This document shows, one piece after another, positions 19,500 to 30,821 of a stretch of 41,970 bases of DNA. Within the stretch, counting starts at the first letter, position 1. Each line of letters begins with the position of its first letter. Under the pieces are notes generated by a model that searched no databases, was not told the DNA's origin, and worked only from the letters and a program-made list of their open reading frames with translations. Both the position numbers and the translations under genes were made by a program. This stretch comes from Dimorphilus gyrociliatus (Eukaryota; Annelida; Polychaeta; Dinophilidae): NCBI GenBank assembly GCA_904063045.1, contig CAJFCJ010000101.1, positions 1 to 41,970 of the forward strand, given 5' to 3'.

Positions 19500-20500
19500 C
19501 TAATTACTGGAAATAAATTCATATTTTTGTCTATTGTGTTTTCTAGAATGAAATGTCAATGAGAATAATAAATATTCCTTCTTTCTTTCTTTCTTGTGAA
19601 ATTAAAAAAGGATAAATTTGCTTCAAATTTCATAGAGAAATGGTATAAAAAAAGGCTATATTTTACTATTGAATATATAGGATAATTGTTGATTGTCTGA
19701 TGAATTCCCCATGGGGGGTAATAACTATTAGGTCAGCAACTAAATATTTGTAATGGCTACACCTTACTATCTTCTTTTATATAGATTAACTACTTTTTAT
19801 ATAGATTAATATATACATTATATACCTGCTGTTACTTTTTCACCTAAATTTAACCCTCCTTATTACATAAGAGTTGATGAACTTGTCAAAAAAGAACCCT
19901 TTTATTGTTCTCCATGATGGTCTTCTTGATAAGGCAAGTGTAATGAAAACTAATTTATCAAGTACTTTATCTTGACATGATTGTAGTTCTTAACACAATG
20001 TTAGTTCGTGGGAATGAAAAACAAAGGTTGATTCACTGTCACTTATAACACTTATGGGCTAGGTTTTGTAACTTTCAGATCACTAATTTTTACAAATTTT
20101 ATATTGATTTCAGTTGAAATTTTGTGTAGAATTCGAATATGTTAACTAAATAAAAGTATTCTGATAAAAATTTTTTTTTAATAATGATTTTATCGATTTT
20201 CCTCTTCTGTTTTATAGAAAAATGTATGATAACTTTGATGTATATAAATAATAAACAATAGAGAAGAGTTAAAATTTGTTAATGAAACTGTAATTTCATA
20301 TTAAAAGTATCTTTTTTTTATAGTTCTGTTTTAATTAATATATTTCATATTTTTAGAAATGATATTGTCTGCATAAAACTGTTTTTATACTTATCATCTT
20401 ATTATTATTCATATTAATTTCATATTTGTATACATCACTTCTTCAAATTGTATCAAATGCCATGAAGGTGGAGTTTTTCTCTTGAAGATAATTTTTTCAA
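19500..20500. other. AT-rich spacer, nothing recognisable
   Basis: A short TTTC microsatellite near 19585, a duplicated TTTTATATAGATTAA near 19775-19810, and AT-rich sequence. No supported gene. Confidence 0.5.
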
Positions 20501-20650
20501 CTTTATCAACAATTAAATGAAATGGATCAATTAAAGTTAAGTGAATTATTGGATAAATATCATGAGTTATATTGTCAAATTGTTGCAATTATGTTTGATA
20601 TTAATGATACTCTCTGTTCTGTTCATCATAACTTATTCTATTAGATATTT
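20500..20650 (+). other. Short coding-like stretch
   Basis: One frame is open for about 45 codons ending in TAG near 20645, with an amphipathic helix pattern (QLNEMDQLKLSELLDKYHEL) and three cysteine/histidine residues near the end. No ATG-plus-promoter or clean acceptor was found. It may be a decayed exon. Confidence 0.2.
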
Positions 20651-20816
20651 GTTAGCAAAAACTATGAAAAAAAATTAAATATCATAAAATTTATTGCTAT
20701 TTTGTTTTGCAAAACTAGACTTCAATTCTTTTTATGATAAATCAAAATCTTTGTTTCCATTTCTGAGGAAGAAGTTTCTTATATCTCACTTCTGTGAAAT
20801 ATTCCAATTTTTTTGT

Positions 20817-21041
20817 TTATTTATTTATTAGCAAAACATTCAAATTTCTGAAAATGTATTCATGCAAAGATCTGATTTTTAATTTAATTTTATTATCTTT
20901 TAGTTTTTCTATGTTTTTCTTCTGTTCTGTTTCTAATAGATAATTTATGTCTGTTAAGTCATTTAAATATATTTTGTTTATGAAAACATAAACATCTGAA
21001 ATAAAAAATTCTATATAATCTATTGTTAATTTTAGAAACAT
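20817..21041 (-). other. Small ORF or exon, unknown
   Basis: A 74-codon minus-strand ORF, helical and Lys/Asn-rich in its second half, ending in tandem AATAAA-like bases. An acceptor-like TTTTTTATTTCAG inside it suggests an exon from about 21000 down. Composition is close to background, so this is weak. Confidence 0.2.
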
Positions 21042-21289
21042 GGGTATTTCAATTCTAATTATTTATATTTTTTATTAATTCATATCAAATTCTATTTAAA
21101 TTTGATTTACCATTTATTTAGCTTTAAATTATCATTTTTAAGTCAATTTGTTTCAGTTAACTTAAATTAAAATTTTATTTATTTTTGATAAATGATGAAT
21201 TTTAAATTTAAAGGAAGTTTTATTTTCTTTTTCAATAAAAATTAGCAAAAATATATACACTTAAGGAAAATTAATATTGCTTAAAAACA

Positions 21290-24200
21290 AAATTTTATTT
21301 AATGAATATGAGAATGGAAATTTCATTACTATTGAATATAGTTGCATCTGTAGCAATCATAACAGCTCCTTTCAATATCAAGATCTATATTCAGAGAATA
21401 GCTATTCATGAAGCAATCAATATTTTTCCCAGAATCAAACATCTGGCTTTCTTCTCTGCCATTCAAATAAATATTGCTATAAACATAATAAACACACTCC
21501 TGGAGTATATATGGAAAAAAAAACATTGTTCAATTGATGAAATGGAAAATGTCAGCCAAGATAATTTTTATCATTTTTGTTGTTCTTTGTCTAATCACAG
21601 TAATCCAAAAGTTGACTACTTCAATAGACAGAGGAAAAGCTATTTTTCAGAAAAATGCAATTACATTGAAGTTGATTAAGAGAATAGCTGTTAATGAAAT
21701 GTTTTCATTTTTTTGGTAGAATCAAATATCTGACTTTCTTCTCTGCCATTCAAATAAATGTTCTTCTAAGCGTAATAAACACACTCTTGGAGTATATATG
21801 GATAAAAAAAATGTTGTACAATTGTTCAAAAAGAAGAAGTTAGGGTTAGAACAACAAAAGTGATAAAAATATTATTGTCTGACACTTTTTAGTTGAAGGA
21901 AAGGTAATAAATTTACTTTGTGGGTGTCTTTTTTACCTTTAAAACAAATTTTATTTGGAAAATAGATATCCTTTTAAATGTAAGACACTTCTTAAGTAAG
22001 TTTTGAAAAAACACATGTAAAATCAAGTTCAATCAGATAAAAGCTGTTCATGAAAAAATTTAATATTTTTCCTAGAATCAAACCTCTGACTTTCTTCTCT
22101 GACATTCAAATAAATGTTGTTATAAATGTAATAAACACACTCCTGGAGTATATATAGGGATAAAAAAAAAGTTGTTCAATCCTTGAAATGTAAATAGTCA
22201 GCCAAGAAAATTTTTATCATTTTTTTTTCTATTGTCTAATCACAGTAATTCAAAAATTAATTATTTGAATAGACAGAGGAAAAGCTATCTTTGAGAAAAA
22301 CAGTTGTAAAATCCATGTAAAATCAAGTTGATTCAGAGAATAGCTGTTCATGAAACAATTTAAAATTTTTCCCTGAATCAAATGTACAACTTTCTTACTG
22401 TTGTTGAAATAAATGTTCTTATAAATGTGACAAACACATTCCTGAATTATATATGGATAAAAAAAATAGTTGTGCAATTGTTCAAAAGAAAAAGTTAGCT
22501 AAGAAAATTTTTATAAAGTTTTTTTTATTTTGTCTATTCAGAGGAATTGACTAAATTGTACAATCATTGATTTGGTAAATTGGAAAAATCTATGTAAGAA
22601 TATTTCTATATATTTTTTAATTTGTTTAATCACAAGAATTCAGTAGTTAGCTAACCTAACCCTGAAATTAATTTGTGAAGAATTAAATATCTGTCTTCCA
22701 TTTCTTTTCAAATACATATCATTTTAAATGTCATAAACACACTTCCCAAGTAAATTTATATAAAATGTATTATTGTTCATTTAGGAAATTAGAGAAAAGT
22801 TAGCAAGCAATTTTTTACTATTTTTTTTTCTTCTTTTCAAATGAATTCAGAATTTAACCATTTGAATGGCCAGTACACTGTCTTATTTTACAAAAAATGC
22901 ATACTACAGAAGGAAGTCAGATATTTGATTCTGTCAAAGAAAGGAAAATTTTTTATGGTCAGCTATTCTGACTGAAATGGATTTTACATACGTTTTTCTC
23001 ATGGATAGCTTTTCCACTGTCTATTCAAACAGTAAACTTTGAAATTTTTTGAATGAAGAATATACAAAAAAATACAAAAAAATATTGTTTGCAAACTTTT
23101 TCTAATTGCAATGGGTACATTGCATGAATATTCTACACCTAACCTTAACCCTAAAAAATATTAATTTTCGTCAACATGAATTAAAAAGGAGTTCTTAGGG
23201 AAAAAAAATACATTTGTACTTCTGAAATTTACATATCAATTCACAAAATTGTTTGAAGTCTTTAAATGCATTTTTCTCCAAAATAGCTCTTCAACTATTT
23301 ATTGAAACAGTTAACTTTGGAATTCCTGTGGTTAGAAAAACTATAACAAAAATGATAAAAATATTCTTGGCTAAATTTTTGAACATTTGAACAACGTTTT
23401 TTTTATCCATATATAGTCCAGGAGTGTGTTTATTACATTTTTTAAAACATTTATTTGAATACCAGCAAGAGAAGTCATATATTTGATTCCAGGAAAAATA
23501 TTAAATTGTCTCCTTAACAGTTGTTAATTTATCTGTTATTCTTTGACTGAACTGGATTTTACAATCATTTTTCTCTGATATAGCTCTTTGATTATTAATT
23601 GGAAAAGTTAACTTTTGATTTCCTGTGATTAGACAAAGAACTTTAAAAAATTCAGAAATATTCTTGGCTCACTTTTTCTTTTTGACCAATTGTACAACAT
23701 TTTATATTTTTTATATACTCCAGGATTTGTTTTGAACAATGTTTAATATGATATACATATACTCCAGCAGTGTGTTTATTACATTTATAAGAACATTTAT
23801 TAGAAAACCAGATAATAAAGTCAGTTATTGGATTCTGGCAAAAAAAATTGAACAATGTTTTTTTTATCCATATATATTCTTCAGGAGTGTGTTTATTACA
23901 TTTATAACAACATTTATTTGAATGTCAGAGAAGAAAGTCAGAGGTTTGATTCTGGGTTAAATATTATATTGTTTCATGAATAGCTATTCCTTGATTGAAC
24001 TGGATTTTCCAGGCGTTTTTCTCAAAGATAGCTTTTCCTGTCTATTCAAACAGTTAACTTAGGAATTACTGTGATTAGACAAAGATATACAAAGTCATAC
24101 TAACTCTGGAATATCATAATAGAACAATTTTTATAAATTGTTAAGAAATTTATATCTAACTTCTCTCTATGCTATTCAAATGAATGTTCTTTGAAACGTC

Positions 24201-25453
24201 AGTTAACTGTTTCAATGCAGTGTATTAGTAACTTATATTCGAGAAAAGGGCATACAAACATAGGTTGATTGAGAGAATAATCATCATTAAGAACTCTCAA
24301 GAAAATTGAAAAATTTTAATATTTTGTCAAGAATTTCTTATCTAACTTCTCTCTATGCTATTCAAATGAATGTTGTTTAAAACGTAAAAATCACAGTGTT
24401 TGTATGTTTATAGATGAAATTAAAAGATGTTAAATCATCGAAATTCAAAAATTAATCATTTTGAGACTTTCTGGTTCAGAAAGTATAACCCTAAGCTTTA
24501 TAGACTTTGCTTTTTGTTCAAATCAATTTTGTAAGAGTATTTTTAGGCTATTAAACTGTTCATTGAAACAGTTAAATTCTGAATTCGTTTGATGAATTTC
24601 TCTTGAAAAAATAAATAGTGAAAAAATTCTTTGCTAAATTTTTAGGAATTGAATGATTTTTAATTTTATCTCAATATACTTAAACAGTTTCTTCATAACA
24701 TTTCAAACAATATTTATTTTCAAATAAAGTATAAAATGTTATTAGGAGTGTGTTTATTACATTTAAAAAGATATATATTTGAATAGTTTAAACAAAGTCA
24801 GATATGAATAGGCATCTATTATTGTTGAAATTTGGACAATCTTTGCAAACACTTAAATCAATTGAAAACTAATAGCTGTGTATATCTTAAACGTGATATA
24901 TAGTTCATAATATATATATACTATTAGATTGTGCAATTGTTCATTTGGTGAATTTGAAAAGTTTAATTGCTTAAAATGCTCTTACAATATCTATATGGAT
25001 GAAAAGCAAAATCTATAAGGCTTTGGGTAAGGGTTATATTTCTTTAACCAGATAGTCTCAGAAATGAATAATGTTGATATTTTTTTAAGAATGAATTCTC
25101 TGGGTTTCTTTTCTTGTAATCGAAAAAATATTGTTTTAAACATAATAAACACTCTCCTTGTGTAAGTATAAACGAAATTAAAAGTTGTTCCATAACTTAA
25201 CTAGAAAATGTTATCAAAGGAAAATTTTATTTATTTTCCTTTTTTTCTGGCATTCAAATAAATATTGTTATAAACGTAATAGACACACTCCTGGAGTATA
25301 TATATGGATAAAAAAAACGTTGTTCAATCCTTCAAAATGAAAAAAGTTTTTTTTTTTACCTTTATATACTGCAGGAGTATGTTTTGAACAACATTTAATA
25401 TCACCTATATACATGACACTGGTGTGTTTATTATGTTTAAAAAATCATTTATT
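21290..25453. repeat. Cluster of ~300-bp repeats in both orientations (left part)
   Basis: A recurrent module holds AATAAACACACTCCTGGAGTATATATGGATAAAAAA, GAAGAAAGTCAGA-TTTGATTC, AGCTATTCTCTGA, GATAGCTTTTCC--TGTCTATTCAAA and TTACTGTGATTAGACAAAG. Copies with the CACACTCC text as written lie near 21490, 21780, 22140, 22430 and 25290. Inverted copies lie near 23420, 23770, 23890, 24750 and 25420. Spacing within one orientation is about 286-356 bp. ORFs in this zone (for example 21302-21679) are accidental. Element 2 has inserted in the last copy. Confidence 0.75.
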
Positions 25454-25458
25454 CGAAT
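25454..25458. repeat. Target-site duplication of element 2, left copy (CGAAT)
   Basis: CGAAT directly precedes the TGTACAC start of the LTR and recurs directly after the other LTR at 33993-33997. Removing the element restores a repeat-family sequence of the type TTATTYGAATGTCAG, as at about 23918. Confidence 0.9.
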
Positions 25459-26271
25459 TGTACACTACATTCGTCAGCTATATTCTACAATAGAGAAGTA
25501 GTATTGAACCAGTATTGTACTATGCAGATAGCACTGATAAAGATAAGCAGTAGTGACCTAGTTTCGCATAGGGCAGTGCATACACATTATGCAGTAATAA
25601 AACCTATTGAATTATATAAAGAATATTTGCTATTTGCAACCTAGCATTAATATTACAATTTATTAATCCATAAATTTATGATTTTGAACTAAAACTAGTT
25701 CAATTAATTATCAATTATGCTTAAATTCTAAGTTTAGATTATATTCACTATTCAACAGTATTGTATACACAATACTGTTCTTTTTAACATGCATTAATCA
25801 GATATACTTCCTCCTTATATGCTGATGCTAAATTTACTAACTCAATCAATTGAATATCATTATTAAGGTAGAATATAAAGACAGTCAAATATACAATCTA
25901 CATGTTTTCTTGATTGTTGGACTTGTGCTACTAAAATTGTTACATCTTATGCAACTCTCCAACCTTCGAAATTCAACTATTATTTAGAAGAGGAAAACAA
26001 TAAAAACATGACCATATTTAGAACTTTTCTTTGTCTTCAAATGTTACTTTTGTTTTTGTGAACATGGAAATTTGTCAACTATCAACCCTTAAAAGAGTAT
26101 ATAAACCCTACGAAATTAACAGTTGATAGTTCAGTTTTCTAACTGTCAGCTAGTTGTTTAAACTAGCTTGTTTAGAACTAGAAGCTCATTTTACTCAATA
26201 CATATTCTTTGGACGAAATACTGGTGTTTTCTTAATCAATTTCTACCAAAATTGCCTTTGTTAGACTATTT
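25459..26271 (+). repeat. Element 2 5' LTR, missing its last ~121 bp
   Basis: Starts TGTACAC and aligns with 33062-33871. A TATA box (TATATAAA) is at 26098-26105. The lost end corresponds to 33872-33992, which includes the ATG of the LTR-encoded gag start seen in elements 2 (3' LTR) and 3. Confidence 0.92.
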
Positions 26272-26670
26272 AAAGGAAAAATTGTTAATCATGTGGAAAA
26301 AGATGGAAAGATTAACTCAGTTAATCAGTATATTAAATTGGCAAAAAGAGCAGAAATATTTTTTGATAATGCAAGAAAAGAAAGCGAAAATGAATTCAAA
26401 CAGTACAAAAGGAGATTTGACAACAATCAGAGTAACTCAAATCAAAATGAACATACATTTAAACCTTTTTCTCAAAATAGATTTCAACAACAAAGAAATG
26501 GAAATGCAGGAAATAATGAAAAAGGCAGCTTTAACAGACTAATACATGTTGGACCTGATGAACCTAATGAAACTGAAATTTCTAAAGGAAGAATGGCAAT
26601 ATTTAATCTCAAAGAAGAGAAAATCGCACATTTTAAGTGTACTTCTTTGGTAAAAGGCAGAAAAGATTTT
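26272..26670 (+). pseudogene. gag: Element 2 Gag C-terminal remnant
   Basis: Starts at the deletion joint. The first codons (NQYIKLAKRAEIFF) align with LYEAAKQAETSL of element 1 Gag, i.e. the last capsid helix. An Asn/Gln/Arg-rich nucleic-acid-binding tail without a CCHC knuckle follows. The frame shifts by one base near 26668 (GRKDF, then QFRMKN in the next frame), where element 1 reads straight through. Confidence 0.8.
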
Positions 26671-27750
26671 GCAATTTCGAATGAAAAATCATAATGGAAG
26701 AGAGGTTATTGCTTTATGTGATTCAGGAGCACTTTTGTCATTTATTACAGAAAAAGAAATCAGGTTAATGGATTCTAAATTCATCAAGAAAGAAACTACT
26801 GGCTTACCAATCATCACTTCAGCAGAGGGAAATGCTTTAAAGACAAAAGGAAAAACAAAACTGAATATTCAATTTAATGGAAGAATTATGGAACAAGAAT
26901 TCTTTATTATGGAAAAACTAGATATGGCTATAATACTTGGTTGTGATTTCTTAGAAAATGCTGGAGCTCTTATTGATTTTGCAACAAAACAAGTTTCTCT
27001 TCCATTCTTTATCAGAAAAGGACAACCAGTTAGAAAGTTTTTGCAATATAACGAAAATCACCAAACAAAATTTGGAAAACAAGGCAGTGTAAAAAAAGTA
27101 ACTGTTGGAATGATGGGACAGTATTTTGAAGATTCTGACACTCCATCTGAAGTTTTTGATACTCCATCTGAAGTTTCAGATAGTGTGGACTCAGAAATGG
27201 AAGTTACTGATCCAGATACTGGCTATGATACAAGCAACACTCATGGTTCAAGCATAGTTTATGAGGGATTCAATGGTTTTGATTCAAATAGCAATTATGG
27301 CACAGATGAAAGTTCCAGTACTTCTGAAAATTATGATACAGAAACAAGTATTGAATCAGATCACAGCCCAGACTCAGATTTGGATATAATCAATGGTACA
27401 AGCTCATCTGAAGATGAAATTAGTGATTCAACTGATTCTGATCATGGTTCAATGATTGTTATAGACTCATCTGAGGAAGAGCTTGATAACATAACTGAGC
27501 CTGATAATGATTCAATGATTGTTATAGACTCATCTGAAGAAGAGACCAGTAACACAATTGAGTCTGACAATGATTCCATAACGGTTATAGACTCATCTGA
27601 TGAAGAGACTGGAAATATACCTAAGTCTGACAATGACTCAGTTATTCTCATAAATTCCTCTGAAGAAGAAACTGAAGACTTGGCTATGGAAATGGAAATG
27701 AAACCACAATATAGAATTAGAAGATGGAATAACTATCAAAGTGGAAAAAG
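26592..27750 (+). CDS. Element 2 retropepsin plus acidic SIM-like repeat domain
   Basis: Homologue of the 3070-4080 cassette of element 1, here in the usual place upstream of RT. The ORF 26669-27778 has the protease active site CDSGAL (residues 17-22) and ILGCDFLENAG. An acidic domain follows with four tandem 21-residue units repeating exactly every 63 bp (27449, 27512, 27575, 27638). Each unit has a SMIVIDSSEEE-like core: hydrophobic, Ile/Val, Asp, Ser-Ser, acidic. This is the arrangement of SUMO-interacting motifs with a phospho-acidic tail, so the domain might tether the polyprotein or protease to SUMOylated host proteins. That is inference. Frame changes near 26668 and 27713 separate it from gag and RT; both neighbours continue in the shifted frame. 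Confidence 0.87.
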
Positions 27751-30700
27751 AACAAAAGAAAAATCCAGTAACACCTGAAATAGAAGAATTACAGTTGGAA
27801 AGTATTGAATTTGAACATTTGTCTAATCAAAATGTACACAATATTAATTCAAATACACTAGAAATTGACAATTATTTACATGTGTCCAAAAATAATCTTG
27901 ACAAGAACAGAGAAGAATTAAAAGAAATGATGAAGAATTATGAAGATATTATTGCTACAAATCAGAATGACATTGGTTCACCAGATGTTCCACCAATGGC
28001 AATTGAATTATTGGAAGATATAAAGCCTTTCAAACAAAGACCATACAGATTGCCACCCAACAAACAGCAGGAATGCAGGGATCAATTAAATGGATTATTG
28101 GAAAATGGTCTAATTAGAGCAAGCAAAAGCCAATGGGCTTCACCCATTGTTTTTGTGAAAAAGAAAGAAGGAACATTAAGAATGTGTGTGGATTACAGAA
28201 AACTTAACAAGCAATCAAAAAAGAATTGTTATCCAATTCCACATCAGGAAGATTTATTTGATAAGCTTGGAGGAGGCCACAAATATTTTTCTATATTGGA
28301 TTTAACAAGTGCATTTCATCATATTCCAATTAAAGAAGAAGATAAGGAGAAAACTGCTTTTATTACACCATTTGGTTTATTTGAATTCAACCGCATGCCA
28401 TTTGGTTTGGCTAATGCACCTTCACACTTCAGCTATATCATGGCAAATTTTGTTATTAATGGATTGGAAAACTTCTGCATTAATTATATGGATGATATTA
28501 TAGTTTTTACCAAAACATTGGAAGAACACTTTGTAGCTCTACAGAAACTTATGGAAAGAATCAAGGAAAAAGACTTCAGAATTAAACTGAGCAAATGTGC
28601 ATTCTTACAAGAATCAGTTCAATTCCTTGGTCATAGAATTACACAGAATGGTATTGAAACTGATCCTGAAAAGATTCAGAAAATAAAAGATGCCAAATTA
28701 CCTATGTTTGCAAATACTCTGTTGAGTTTTGTGGCATTTTGTGGTTATTATAGAAGATTTGTTAAAGATTTTGCAAAAATCACAAAACCTTTGAGAGAAT
28801 TATTAAAAGTACACCAAAAGACAGAAAAACTGAAATGGACAAAAAAAGCAGAGGAAGCTTATGAAACACTAAGGAATGCAATGACAGAGCCCCCAATCCT
28901 TCAACTGCCAGACTTTACTAAATCATTCTATTTAACAACAGATGCTTCTAATTATGCAGTTGGTGCAGTTCTAGAACAAGAATGGGAAGAAGATGGAAAG
29001 AAAATAAGAAAACCAATTTCTTTTGCTTCCAAGCTCCTAATCAATACACAACTAAGATATGCAGCTTATCAAAAAGAGGCTTTTGCAGTATATTGGGCAG
29101 TACAAAAATTCTCCCATTATCTACAGTATAAGAAATTTTTTCTCTACACTGATCACCAAAATTTGGTACAAACATTTGTACAAAACAAACTGAATACAAG
29201 TACTGTTAAAAGGGTGATGGCACTTATGGATATGGATTTTGAAATAATATACATACCAGGAAGAACTAATAGAGCAGACTGGATATCAAGAATTGGTGAA
29301 ACTGATGAAGTAATTGATTTTCGTAATTTACTTAAGGAAAGATTAAATGAAGAAAAACAAAATGGCAATACAGTTCCCCAATTAGCAGAAAGAAAGGATA
29401 TGCTTAAATGCTTTTATATTGATACAGAGGACTTAGAAGAATTAGATGATTGTTTAGATGACAATCTAGACAATGATTATGATGAAGACATAACTGAAAT
29501 CCAAGCCCAGATTATGAAACTAAAAATCACACCAGTTGAAATAAACTTCTATAGAGAACAAGTATTAGATACTCCACTAATGAAAGTTGTAGACAAATTG
29601 GAAGGAGAAAACATTGATAATGGGTCTTTGAATGAATATGGAAACTTTATTGAATCTATGTTTGTAAAAGAAGACCTTGAATGGTATCTAAATGGCTGTC
29701 AACCACTACTTGTAATTCCACTATCAACTCTAACAAACTTACTTGGACAAATTCATCAACATCAACTATTTGAGCACTATGGTGTAGACATAACAATTCA
29801 CACTTTGGAGCAAGCTTTCTGGCACCCAAAGCTAAAGAAAACAATTAAAGATCACATAAAGAGTTGTGAATTTTGTGAGCAATTAAGAGCACCAGGCAAC
29901 AAACATCTGTTGGTTGAAACACCTCACCCAACTTTACCAATGCAAAGAATAGCTATGGACATAATGGGACCTCTGACTGGACATGATTCTTACAAGTATA
30001 TACTTGTCATTATAGACCACATGTCCAGATTTACCAACATATTCCCTCTAAAAACTCAAACAGCTGAGGAAATTTCTAAACATTTGTTTTTCAACTATTT
30101 CCCAATATTTGGTATCCCAGAAGAAATTCTCACAGATCAAGGAAGGAATTTTCTTGGGGAAATCTTTACAGAAATGGTGACATCAATGGGAATACGAAAA
30201 ATTAAAACAACAGCATTCCATAGCCAAAGTAATGGAATGGTAGAAAGAAAGAATTTGGAAATTTGTAGAGCACTACATAAACATGTAGTTATGGAACAAT
30301 TAACAGATTGGACAAGACAGTTACCATTAATTCAGACATGTTTAAATCAAATTCCAGTTGGAAGCACTGGCAAAACCCCACATGAAATATTATTTGGATT
30401 GAAGAATAGAAATGTTTTAGACCTGTTAATGGAAGTTCCAAGATTAGAACCAACAACAAAATTCTTATTTGATAGAAAACATGAACTTGAAGAAATTAGA
30501 GCAACAGCACTTTGCAAATCTGTTCTAAAAAAGAAGGAATATAGAGATAGAGTTAATAAAGCTATTACAAGAAAACCTCCAACTTACAAAATTGGTGATT
30601 GGGTACACAAAAGAAATGAAAACATTGGTCAAGGAATGAACAGAATAAATACAAGCAAATGGAGTGGACCATATCTTGTAACTGCTACAGATACTACAAA

Positions 30701-30821
30701 ATGTTTGTATAAATTACAAATATTGGCAGATAAAAGAAAATTCTACCATGCTAGTAGACTAAGACTAACTAACAAACAAGCTATAACAGTTAACACAGTG
30801 ACAGTAAGGAAACACCAAACA
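27741..30821 (+). CDS. pol: Element 2 reverse transcriptase, RNase H and integrase
   Basis: First two thirds of an uninterrupted 1520-codon ORF (27741-32303). RT: residues about 100-300, with Asp in SILDLTS (187) and the YMDD box (249-252). RNase H: Asp in LTTDASN (401), Glu in KEAFAVYW (446), Asp in LYTDHQN (471) and the RTNRADW tail. Integrase: His/Cys zinc region with FWHPK and CEFC (to 712), then Asp 740 (AMDIMG), Asp 799 (LTDQGRNF) and Glu 835 (MVERK). There are exactly 35 residues between the last two. A WSGPYLV block ends integrase. All catalytic residues are present. The frame continues into env without a stop. Confidence 0.96.

Noticed and set aside
21302-21679. 125-codon ORF as a gene
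   Set aside because: It spans copies of the 300-bp repeat and its frame is not kept in other copies.
23400-23960. CRISPR-like array
   Set aside because: Repeats are about 300 bp, diverged and in both orientations; this is a eukaryotic repeat cluster.
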